Assembly (NCBI GenBank): GCA_036785705.1
Contig: JAWUZG010000056.1
Span: forward strand, 683,001 to 747,000
From: Acanthornis magna
Taxonomy: Eukaryota; Chordata; Aves; Passeriformes; Acanthizidae
Direction of reading: 5' to 3'
DNA length: 64,000 bases
Below the pieces are notes generated by a model. That model was not told where the DNA came from. It made no database searches and saw only the letters and a program-made list of their open reading frames with translations. The position numbers and the translations under genes are program-made. Each line of letters opens with the position of its first letter. The first letter of the stretch is position 1. This document shows, piece after piece, positions 23,561 through 33,525 of this stretch.

Positions 23561-26500
23561 TGCGGGAAGGAGTAGGGAAAGCAGGTGGATGGAGCGAGCT
23601 GAGGCTTCCATCTCTCGCAGTGCCCTGAAGCACAGCCGTGCTCCTGCTCTGCCCCACGCCCCCACGGGATGCGGAGCAAGGACAGCTCTGCCGATGCCAC
23701 TGGCACTTGTGGCAGCCCTGGCAGCACAGCACACGCAGTCCCTCCTTGTCCCTTGCCACATGTCCCACTGGTGGGTGATTCCAGAGCCGGCTCTGCCAGG
23801 CTGGGCTGCACTTGGCCTCTGCCAGTGGCTTCTAAGGCCACTTATTTTAGGCAGCAGTATAAAAATATCAGGGCTGGTCCTAAAGGGGGGTAAATCAGCA
23901 GGTTTCCCTGAGGTCAGCAAAGCTGACGGCTTTATGTTCTATGTCCTTTGAAATTCTCTTGCCACTATCCCAAAGGTTTCCAGGGGAAGACACAGTGCTC
24001 CGGAGCAGCCCTTGTACTTTTCTTGGTATCCTGTGCTGGTTGTAGGGGGATTCAAGGGATGTGGCCTGAGAACAGAAGTAGTGCTGTAAGTACAGTCTTA
24101 GCTTAAATTAAATGTAAGGAACGTGACTGGTCCCTGGACTTGCTGTTCCCCAGCCTTTGGGACTTTGATCTGGGGTTTCCACCTTTGAGCAGTGGCAGGG
24201 ATGCAGTAGGGACACAGTGGTTTGGAGTGGTGGCAGTTAGGGGGGGTCACTGTTCTCTGATGGCCCTTGGGACCAGGGGGTTGGGCTGGTTTGGCATTTG
24301 CTGTCCTGCTGAGGCAGCCCTGGGTAAAGGAGGGCAGGAGGCACTGGGGGGGCTCCCCCACCTCTGCCTGTAGCCCTGGTTTTCTGCCGCTGGAGCTGCT
24401 GGTGCCCCAGCCCTGCTGTGGGCACTGAGCAGAGCTCTGGGGATCTGTAGAGCCATGGATGCCTTTTGGTAGCTGGAGGGGATTGGGTGTTCCCAGGCAG
24501 GGAGCAGTGGGAGGGAGCAGTTTGTCCTTCCTGGTGCCCTCAGGTGTGGTTTGTGGGTGTCTCAGCCTGGCAGAGCTGTGTCCTCCTTGCTGTGGGGACA
24601 CTGGCCCTGGCACAGGCTGGAGCCTGGGTTTGGGGGAGCAGGAAGCCCCTGTCACCAGACCAGCCCTCAAGGCAAGCCCATAGAGCGATGCCATCTGCTC
24701 CTGGCCGGGAGGAGAGGCACTCTGGCCGTGGGGTGACTTTGCTCCAGCCGCTTTTGTGCCACGTCAGGTGGTCCTGCCCTGCACACAGGGTCCGGCTCAG
24801 GCTCTGTGCAGCTGGGCTCTGGCTGATTCAGCAGCACTGGGGCAGTGTGCTGAGCCACGCGGGGCCAGCCCGGCAGCACCGGAGCTGCTGGGAAGGATGG
24901 CCACCTGCCCGAGCTGTGCCCGTCCTCCAGCCCCAGCCCCACCACTGCTGCCCTGTGCAGGGCCCCAGAACAATTCAAGGGAGCTCAAGGAAGCACAGAA
25001 GACATTTGGGCCATGGGCACGTTGCAGGGGATGCCTTGGCAATGTCATCGTGACCCTGGCAGCTCTCCCAGCAGACACTCCTTGGACTTTCTGTCACCTC
25101 TTCAGGGCAAGTGTTTCCATATCCCTAAGAAGGGCCTGGGGTTTTTCCATCCCCCTTTCCCAGCTACAGACAGGGAAGAAGAACCAACTAGGGAGACCCT
25201 CATGCGATACTGGAGCCTTCTGTACCCAGTGCTCACTGATCAGAGTGAAAGCTGAGCTGGGTGGCTTCAGTGAGCACTTAAAACATCCTGGTGACCCAGC
25301 CCATATCCACAGAGACAGCAGTCCCAAGGAAATTTGCTGAAATAAAGGAAGAAAAAGGAGAATCCCCATTCAACTGATGCATGTCCTTCGCAGCGCCCAC
25401 CAGCCTCCAGCTGTCTCTTGCTGACCCAACCCTAAAAGTCTCCAGCAAACCCTTGGGAACTATTCCCTTGGCAAACACAACTCCCCTGCTCTTTGGCTCA
25501 CAAGCAATAAAAATTGAGTCTCCATCAGGCTCACCTGACCTGGGAAGCACTGAACCACCAGTTCAGGCAGTGGCTGTGGCAGCAGTGAGCAGTCCATGTG
25601 CTGGCCACCTCTGCCCATGAGTAGGGGAGCATAGCTGGCCCTGAGCCCCAGCTCTACCCTGTGCTGCACCCTCACCTCGTTTATCTCGTGCCGGCTCAGG
25701 GCTTTACACCCCCTGACATCCACAGCTGCCTTTGCAATTACTTATTGATCCCTTGTCAGGATGTTTTCTTTGCTGATGGGGCACTGAGGCATGTGCAGCC
25801 AAAGAGAGAAAAGATGCTCAAAATGAAGGAGAAAAGGTATGAGGAGGCCGAGGAGCTCTTGCACAGATGTGATCGCAGCAAGAAACAGCCTCAGCAAAAA
25901 CTGCTCTGAGCTTCAGCAGCTTGCAGATGACCAGAATCTCCTTCCCATTGCCCTGCTCCAGTAACCCGCCTGCTGAGCCTGAAAACCATTCTCCAGGTTG
26001 GCTCTGGGCCACTGCTGGTTGTCCCTCCACTGTACATAGCTGTCCCTGCATGGGGTCAGGCAGATCCACAGCCCAGCGTTAAACCGGTAGACAGCTGGGC
26101 CAAAGCCTCCCCTTTCCAGCATTCCAGCCCCTCAGCTCATGTCAGAGCTCTTCTCCTCCCCTGGGCATCTCCCTGGTTTTTTTCTCTTCTTGCCATTTGG
26201 CATGGTGTTTCCCTGACTGAGTGTGGTGCTGAGGACATCACATTTTGGGTGGCAGAGCCTGTTTCCATGGGGAAATGCCTTTGCAGGGCAGTCCCACAGG
26301 CCAGCCATGGCCAAAATCTGGTGCCAGCCAGGCGGTGTCAGTGCCGGAAGGGGATTTGCATCTTCAATACTTCTTCATGCTCTTTTACAGCCTCAGAGCA
26401 GCTGCCAGAGCAGATCAGGTTGCATCACACCTATTCCAGGCTCCCACCTCGGAGCAGCTGAAAGCAGATACTCCAGGAGGCTGAGCAAGAGCTCCCAGCT

Positions 26501-28599
26501 GGAGAGCTGTGCCTTCCTGTGGGACACAGAGCAGTGACCCTGGGCAGCTGGAGGCTGGTAGGGCTGGGAGTGGGCTCTCCTCTGGCTGACCTGCCATGGT
26601 TCACTGCCTTGCACAACTTGCTCGTGTGTCCCACCACCCTGAGCGATCCTTCTCATCTTCTGCTTGTTTCTCCCCGATTCTTTCACCTTCCTGTGCTGCT
26701 TCTGGATGATTTGGGGCCAGGCCAGCACACAGAACAGCTCTCTACCCTTTTGCTAGCAGCCCATCCATTAATGAAGGCCTAGAGCACTGCAGTGGCAGAT
26801 TTCCATTGCCCAGGCCAGTGCAGTGCCACCTTGGCTGTGCCCACCAACCAGCCCTGGCAGCACTCAGGGATCACTTTATGCTCTCCCTCTTTGGTTTCTT
26901 CTTCCGATGTGAAGCACACAGTGATTCCAGGCGGGAAACCACCTCCTCTGCTTGATGCTCCCACCCATTGCTGCCTATCCTTGAGCAGTGGGGGAGAAGG
27001 GCAGCTACTGCCAATGCCTGCACTCTGGGGACAGGGTGGGAAAGAGGGGGAGGGCGTGGATAGGGTGGAGAGGAGGGAGAGACAAAGCAAAAGGGCCCAC
27101 AAATGCACGCTGGACGCAGGGGGAATGATGAGAGAGAAGGAAATGGGCACAGATGTGTTTGGCAAATTAAAGCTGCTCCCTTTGTTTTGCTGCTTTGCAG
27201 ATAGCTACAGAAACACTTAGTGCAGAGCCCGGGGTCTGGATAAGAAACTCTTCTAGCAGCAGGAAAGGTTGTTAAATATTTATTTGTAAACCTGGAGTCT
27301 TTGTCTTTAAAATGTAGTCAAGTTCAATAAAATTTGATTTAGCTGGAGCAGCTTAGAGGAGACAGGAGCATGGACTCGGGGAGCTGTGTCTCATTGGCTT
27401 CGTACAAAGCCATCAGGGCAGAGATGGGGTGAGTCTGAGCCCATGGCTGGACTCACACCCACACTGCAGCTGGTGAGGATGCCCAGCACTGCTGAGTCCA
27501 GCTCACTCCCATGCGGAGCTGGCAGCACCAGGCTGGCTCCTGCAGGGACAGGGTGGGGACACGGAGCCCCCAGAGCACTGCAAGCCCCCCTCCCCCCTAG
27601 GATATGGCTCCCTTTGTCCTAAATTGCCTGATGTCGCTCGATGCTCTCAGAAGCATCTGGTTCAAGGGTGGACGTCTCCCTCTCTGTAATTTATGGCTGC
27701 CAGGTGGGCTTAGAGCTGACTCGGGGATTTTTGCTGCTTGTTCGCTGTCAGCGCAGCAGATCGCTCCCTGCTCAGAGGGGTGGGGAGCAGGGGACAGCCC
27801 AGGGACAGCTGTGACAGTGGTGGGCATGGCCAGGCGGCTGCCTGCCCCTTGGGGCATCCTCAGGAGCACGCCCAGGGGCAGAGCCTGGGCTCCCTTTTGG
27901 GTCATTGCCCAAGTTCAGCTTTCCTGGGGCTGTTCCTCCCACAGCAGGGCAGCCTGTGCCCATCACAACGCAGTGAACCCCACGCATGTCAGCGCTAGTC
28001 TGGCCCCCGGCTGCATTTCCAGCCACAGGCCCAGAATGGCATCTTTCCTCCCAGCACTGAGCCCAGGCAGAGACACTGGGCAGGTCCTGCCGTATTTAGC
28101 ACCGAGGCAGTGCGCTCTGGTGCCTTAATCTGTGCCTCTTGGGCCGAGGCCGGCACCTTCCCGCAGGAAGGGACTGTACTTTGGAGCCCTCAGCCCTGGG
28201 CGGCAGGTGGTGAGGACAGGGGTCAGTGGCTGCCATGGCTCTGAGCGTGAGTTTTGCTTTGGTTTGCACTGGGTTTGCTCGTTGCCTAAAGGCAGTGAGT
28301 CTGGCAGCTGCTGCTTTTTTTATCAATTCTTTTTTTGTGAGTGAGGGAGGAGAGCTACGCTTGTGCCAAGGGCTGCGGCTCTCCCGGGCTGGGCTGTGCA
28401 GCACAGCCACGGCCTGATCCTCTGCTCCTGCCTGGCAGCTCCTGCTGGGGCCATGGCCGGCACCCTGGAGGGGTGCTTGGGCATGTTTCAGGGTCCTCCT
28501 CAGAGTAAATCTGGAGGGCTTTGTGGAAAGCCCTTTCTGCAGGTGGCAGCTGCGCAGGGACTGTGAAGCCATGCACGGGTTGTTGGCCCACAGCTCACA

Positions 28600-28960
28600 C
28601 AAAAATCACAGTTTGAGTCATTTTGAGAAGGGCATCTCTTAATATCCACATCACCTTGAGGCACAACTATTCCTCTCCGAATCAGGCAGAGGTAAATGGG
28701 AGCCAGAAGTGATTTAAAGCTCATCTTAGCTCAGAATTTTCCAGCTTATTTATTGTCTTTCTCCCAAAGCTCTTCTGCGACTCTGGCTATTAAGATTACG
28801 GATGTTTTTGTCAGGGATTGTATTTATCACGGATTTAAATTTAGCTGTGAACTAATAACATGTGAGGTATGTCTAGACTTTAATTCTGGGCTGTGCTCCT
28901 CAGTAACGCCACACAGATTCTCCTTCATTCATCTATTGCCTCTTTGCTGATATTTTACTC
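28600..28960. promoter_or_regulatory. Candidate intronic conserved element
   Basis: The block is AT-rich with GCTATTAAGATTACGG, TTTATCACGGATTTAAATTT and GAACTAATAACATG. It carries no gene signature and is bounded by GC-rich DNA. Confidence 0.25.
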
Positions 28961-30099
28961 ATCGACACCGCACAGCCCTGGCTCCGCCGAGGCCAGAGTG
29001 GGGCTGAGAGCGCTGGACCAAAGGTGGAGGTGCAATTCCCTTCCTGCTGGTGGAGAGGCAGGTTTGGGCCTGGGGGAAGTCGGGCTGCAGGATTCGGCTC
29101 TGCCCCCTCCCCATGCCCAGTAGGGACCAGAACAGAGCAGCACACGCCGGCAGAGCGGAGCTTTTGGCCCAGCACACAAACGAGGCTGGTGCCTGGCACT
29201 CTTAATGAGCTGAGTGTTTTCAGTCCTGCTATAATTAAGCCCCTCAGACTGTATTTTGTTTTGCATGCCGTGTTTTGCTGTCTTTGATGGCTTTCCCAGC
29301 ACGGCTGTGAGGAGCAGGAATTGGTTTCTGAGAAAAAAAGCTGCGGGTGAGCCAGCGCTCAGTGACAGGCGTGTGGTGGGAGAGCCGTGCCCCAAGAGCC
29401 TCCTGGCCATGGGGAGAGGTGGCATATGGACCCACTGGCAACCCAGCCCCAGCTGGGGCTGCAGCATGAGCCTGGCGAGCAAATCCATATGCAGCCTGGG
29501 CCATGCCAGTGAGGCTGCCATCCTGGCTCCAGGGCATCGGCACATCCCTGTGGTGGCCCCAGCCCCAACCCCACCCCGGCGGCATCACAGTGGTAGCAGC
29601 ATCCCCACTTGGATGTGTACTGCTGCCCAGCACCAGGGAGGTGATGACATGGGAGATGATGGATTGTAAATACCCAGCAAATGGCTCTCTGCAGCCTGGC
29701 CGGGGCCCAGGCACTCCCACTGGAAATGTTTCCACTGGACTGGGACGTGCTGGCCCAGGGCCAGCAGGAGGGAGCTCAGCACCACTGCCAGGGAAGCTTG
29801 GCAGGATCAGCTCCCATCCCTGCACCCCTTCACTTTGGGGTGATGTGTTCAGGCTGCTTACACCATTAAGCAGCCCCACTGCAGGGGGAGCAGGTAAAGG
29901 GGGGTGGAAGAGGACAGTGAACTGGGAGGAAACCACAGAGAGTTCCTGTGGGGACTCCAGGCCCTCACAGCCCCTCACCAGCTGTGCCAAGGCTGGTGGT
30001 TTCCAAGGTGGTGGTGGTGGACATTTTTATGGCCAGTCCATCATCTCCCATCCTTGTATCTTACAAAGAAATTTTGAATAATTTTTTGGGAACAAAAGT

Positions 30100-30380
30100 G
30101 ATCCTTGGGTCATATATCTGTATAAAATGATGAATATGAGCAGACACAATGGCAGGAATGCACAGAACATGCACCAGCCCCATAAATAGTGCCAGAGCAG
30201 GGGAAGTAATGGACGGGATATACAGTGATGGATACAAACGGAGCCAATGGAAGTAATGTATTGGGTGTGTTCGGTGATAGCCATAAATAGCATTAGTGGG
30301 AGCAGTGCAGAGAGTAACATAACAATAGATATAAACACAGGCTGGAATAGCCATAGATCTAATATGCAATATTGATATGA
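30100..30380. repeat. Degenerate internal duplication in the intron
   Basis: CCATAAATAG recurs at about 30179 and 30282, each followed at similar spacing by an A/G-rich part and by a GGATATACAGTGATGGATAC or ATAGATATAAACAC-like part. A third, weaker CCATAGATCTAATA follows at about 30351. This looks like an old, diverged tandem duplication with a unit near 70-100 bp. Both minus-strand frames stay open here by chance. Confidence 0.3.
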
Positions 30381-31188
30381 TTTGATTCCTTGTAACAGCT
30401 TGAACAAGGAAATAAATGCAACAAAGGCAGTGGGACAGGGAGCAACTGCTTCCACCGGGCTGGGATGGCTCTGGGCTGGGGCACAAGCCAGACCATGAAC
30501 CCCCAGGGAGGTCTCCCAGCCCTCCCCAGGGATGGCAGCAGGAGGCTGGGTCTTTCCCAGCTGATGCCAGGCAGCCCCTCCGTACCCCAGAGCCCCCCTG
30601 GACATGACTTGAGGCTGCAGCTTGCTCTGTAGGCAATGTCTGCCCAGTCGCTGTTTCTGCGGGGAATAGTTTGGGTCTGCTCTTGCAGGCTGCCATGGTG
30701 GGAGGCAAGAACTGGCCCTGGAGACACACTGAGAGCAGCTGGGCCATGGGGGAGCACAGGGAGAAGGGGCTGGCTCCCACTGAGCTGTCACAGTTGCTGA
30801 CCCCAAGTGGGGTTCCCCCAGATGCTCCATCCCGTGCTCAGCTTCTCTGTGTTTGCAAAGCAGCCTTTATATTCAGGCTCCATCTACAGGGAATGGAATA
30901 ATTTCAAGAGCTTAAAATAGGATGTAGATAGATGTATTTCGTATTAAATTATTTTTTTAAGAAGCCGAGGAAGCTGTCTGACACAGATTCCTCAAGGCCT
31001 TCCACTCAAAAGTCTGTGCACGTTCAATCATCAAGTGGAAAGTCAGGGAGTGGAGAGGAGAGATGGTCTTGTAGCCAAAGGGCTGAATTTCAGCTGGAAA
31101 ATAAGACCCTCTGCTCTGCATCAGCAGTGCCTTTTACCTTACCCTCATCTCAGCCAGGACATTAGACCTTTAGCTGTGGCCATGCCCG

Positions 31189-31248
31189 TTGTTTGCTCAC
31201 GTGCCCCTTGCTCTTTCTCCCCCGCTGTTGCTGCAGGTGAGAGATAGG
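31189..31248 (+). promoter_or_regulatory. LINGO1: Splice acceptor and start context of the main LINGO1 exon
   Basis: A C/T-rich run ending CTGTTGCTGCAG places the acceptor at 31235-31236. The 12 bases 31237-31248 (encoding VRDR) precede the internal ATG in frame, without a stop. They are translated only if the upstream ATG at 17030 is used; otherwise they are 5' UTR. Confidence 0.85.
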
Positions 31249-33090
31249 ATGGTAGCTGGGGAGGCGAGTATGCGCAGCCCAATCCTGGCCTGCTGGCAGC
31301 CGATTCTCCTCCTGATGCTGGGATCCATCCTCTCCGGCTCCGCCACGGGCTGCCCGCCGCGCTGCGAGTGCTCTGCCCAGGAGCGCGCCGTCCTGTGCCA
31401 CCGCAAGCGATTCATGGTCGTGCCAGAGGGGATCCCCACCGAGACCAGGCTGCTGGACTTGGGCAAGAACCGCATCAAGACGCTCAACCAGGATGAATTT
31501 GCCAACTACCCTCACCTGGAGGAGCTGGAGCTAAACGAGAACATTATCAGTGCCATTGAACCTGGGGCTTTCAACAACCTCTTCAACCTCAGGACGCTGG
31601 GGCTCAGGAGTAACAGACTCAAGCTGATCCCCTTGGGGGTGTTTACTGGACTCAGCAACCTTACCAAGCTAGACATTAGTGAGAACAAAATTGTGATCCT
31701 CCTAGACTACATGTTCCAGGACTTGTACAACCTGAAGTCTTTGGAGGTGGGGGACAACGACCTTGTCTACATCTCCCACCGGGCCTTTAGTGGCCTCAAC
31801 AGCCTGGAGCAGCTGACCCTGGAGAAATGCAACCTGACCTCCATCCCCACGGAGGCCCTGTCTCACCTTCACGGCTTGATCGTGCTGCGGCTGCGCCATC
31901 TGAACATCAACACCATCCGGGATTACTCATTCAAGAGGCTGTACCGGCTCAAGGTCCTCGAGATCTCACACTGGCCCTACCTGGATACTATGACATCCAA
32001 CTGCCTCTACGGGTTGAACCTGACCTCCTTGTCCATCACCCACTGCAACCTGACCTCCATCCCATATGTGTCGGTGAGGCACTTGGTTTACCTCCGGTTC
32101 CTGAACCTGTCCTACAACCCCATCGTCACCATCGAGGGCTCAATGCTCCATGACCTGCTCAGGCTCCAGGAGATCCAGCTGGTGGGAGGGCAGCTCACCA
32201 CGGTCGAGCCCTTCGCCTTCCGCGGCCTCAATTACCTGCGCATCCTGAACGTGTCAGGGAACCTGCTGACCACCCTGGAGGAGTCAGCTTTCCACTCGGT
32301 GGGCAACCTGGAGACGCTCATCCTCGACAACAACCCCTTAGCCTGCGACTGTCGGCTGCTCTGGGTTTTCCGGCGGCGATGGAGGTTGAACTTCAACAAG
32401 CAGCAGCCCACCTGCTCCACCCCCGAGTTCGTCCAGGGCAAGGAGTTCAAGGACTTCCCCGACGTCCTCCTGCCCAACTATTTCACCTGCCGCCGAGCAC
32501 GAATACGGGACCGCAAACCTCAGCAGATCTTCGTGGACGAAGGCCACACGGTGCATTTTGTCTGCCGGGCAGATGGGGACCCGCCGCCCACCATCATGTG
32601 GCTCTCTCCCCGAAAGCACCTCATCTCTACCAAAACCAACGGGCGGCTCACTGTCTTCCCTGACGGCACGCTGGAGGTGCGCTACGCCCAGATCCAGGAC
32701 AATGGCACCTACCTATGCATCGCCAGCAACGCGGGTGGCAACGACACCATGCTGGCCCACCTGCACGTGCGCAGCTACTCCCCAGACTGGCCCCACCAGC
32801 CCAACAAGACCTTCGCGTTCATCTCCAACCAGCCCAACGAGAGCGATGCCAACAGCACGCGCGCCACCGTGCCTTTCCCCTTTGACATCAAGACTCTCAT
32901 CATCGCCACCACCATGGGCTTCATCTCCTTCCTGGGCGTCGTGCTCTTCTGTCTGGTGCTCCTCTTCCTGTGGAGCCGGGGGAAAGGCAACACCAAGCAC
33001 AATATTGAAATCGAGTACGTGCCACGGAAGTCTGACGCGGGCATCAGCTCTGCCGACGCGCCGCGCAAGTTCAATATGAAAATGATTTAA
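31249..33090 (+). CDS. LINGO1: LINGO1, leucine-rich repeat and Ig domain-containing membrane protein (613 aa)
   Basis: The protein reads as vertebrate LINGO1 over its whole length, with a C-terminus (ending KFNMKMI) typical of LINGO1. Order of parts: signal peptide, residues 1 to about 34; LRR N-cap starting CPPRCEC at 35-41; about twelve leucine-rich repeats, roughly 65-362; LRR C-cap from about 363 to 417 (CDC at 366-368); one I-set Ig domain, about 420-505, with Cys439, Trp450 and Cys490 and the NGTYLC motif; a transmembrane helix at about 549-575; and a 38-residue cytoplasmic tail containing EIEYVPRK (587-594). Many N-glycosylation sequons (NLT, NVS, NGT, NDT, NKT, NST) are present. All of this lies in one exon, as is known for LINGO1. 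In mammals the protein acts at the neuronal and oligodendrocyte surface with Nogo receptor complexes and inhibits axon growth and myelination. The ATG at 31249 has A at -3 and G at +4, and gives the MVAGEAS start, one residue shorter than the human 614-aa form. A second in-frame ATG at 31270 is a weaker alternative. No frameshift or missing key residue is seen. Confidence 0.97.
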   Translation: MVAGEASMRSPILACWQPILLLMLGSILSGSATGCPPRCECSAQERAVLCHRKRFMVVPEGIPTETRLLDLGKNRIKTLNQDEFANYPHLEELELNENIISAIEPGAFNNLFNLRTLGLRSNRLKLIPLGVFTGLSNLTKLDISENKIVILLDYMFQDLYNLKSLEVGDNDLVYISHRAFSGLNSLEQLTLEKCNLTSIPTEALSHLHGLIVLRLRHLNINTIRDYSFKRLYRLKVLEISHWPYLDTMTSNCLYGLNLTSLSITHCNLTSIPYVSVRHLVYLRFLNLSYNPIVTIEGSMLHDLLRLQEIQLVGGQLTTVEPFAFRGLNYLRILNVSGNLLTTLEESAFHSVGNLETLILDNNPLACDCRLLWVFRRRWRLNFNKQQPTCSTPEFVQGKEFKDFPDVLLPNYFTCRRARIRDRKPQQIFVDEGHTVHFVCRADGDPPPTIMWLSPRKHLISTKTNGRLTVFPDGTLEVRYAQIQDNGTYLCIASNAGGNDTMLAHLHVRSYSPDWPHQPNKTFAFISNQPNESDANSTRATVPFPFDIKTLIIATTMGFISFLGVVLFCLVLLFLWSRGKGNTKHNIEIEYVPRKSDAGISSADAPRKFNMKMI

Positions 33091-33525
33091 CCAGGCAACA
33101 ATTTGCAAATAATAATGGTGTTGTTTTGTTTTTTAAAAAAAAAAAAAAAGAACAAATGAACAAATAAAAAATAATTAACAAACATTGCTACAAACATACC
33201 GACCTCTCTCCTTCCACCGTGCCCTCTGCCCCTGTCCAAACCCACTGCGCCCGCACTGTCACCACCTCCTTCTCCTCCTCTTCTTTATACCAGGAAAACA
33301 TTCAGCCGATGTCTTCAGGACTCCTGTGTTTGTAAGGACTTTGTCTGATGGACTCTGGTGTCAGATATAACTCTGAGAGGGGAAAAACAACAGAGGGGGG
33401 GGGAAATGAAAGAAAAAAGAAATAAAATCAATAAAAAAGTTACAAACTTTCTTCTGTAACTTTGATTTCAATAATTATGGATTTTTATGAAAACTTGAAA
33501 TAATAAAAAAACCCTATTTCCTATA
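33091..33525 (+). other. LINGO1: LINGO1 3' UTR
   Basis: The sequence after the TAA stop is AT-rich, with an A-run at about 33135-33149, a pyrimidine-rich middle (about 33200-33295) and a final AT-rich block. It resembles the 3' UTR seen after mammalian LINGO1, including the AATAAT stretch soon after the stop. The end is set just past the last strong polyadenylation signal; a longer form cannot be excluded. Confidence 0.7.
33421..33507 (+). terminator. LINGO1: Cluster of polyadenylation signals
   Basis: AATAAA occurs at 33421-33426, 33430-33435 and 33502-33507, with an earlier copy at 33163-33168. The cluster sits 330-420 bases past the stop and T-rich sequence lies between copies. Cleavage is expected 10-30 bases after whichever signal is used. 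Confidence 0.65.

Larger units (their letters stand above)
17036..31236 (+). other. LINGO1: LINGO1 intron 1 (14.2 kb)
   Basis: The intron starts GTAAGC at 17036 and ends in a strong pyrimidine tract (about 31201-31232) and GCAG at 31233-31236. Phase is 0 at both ends. It contains no protein-coding exon I can recognise. It holds a CpG shore to about 18.5 kb, a TATA-containing site at 18159, a 30-bp minisatellite at 18799-19081, and AT-rich candidate elements near 19.6, 21.8, 23.3, 28.7 and 30.2 kb. Between these the sequence is ordinary GC-rich avian intron. Confidence 0.72.

Noticed and set aside
29244..29990. A 248-codon minus-strand frame
   Set aside because: GC-rich intronic DNA with overlapping open frames, no domain, and no splice or promoter context.
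30027..30830. Overlapping 267- and 239-codon minus-strand frames with hydrophobic stretches
   Set aside because: Two frames are open over the same bases, which is typical of chance in stop-poor sequence. The hydrophobic part comes from AT-rich degenerate repeats. No family is recognised.
31189..31248. Extension of the LINGO1 frame upstream to 31189
   Set aside because: The extra residues start from a TTG codon inside the intron pyrimidine tract before the acceptor at 31236. The real upstream coding comes from the spliced exon, if any.
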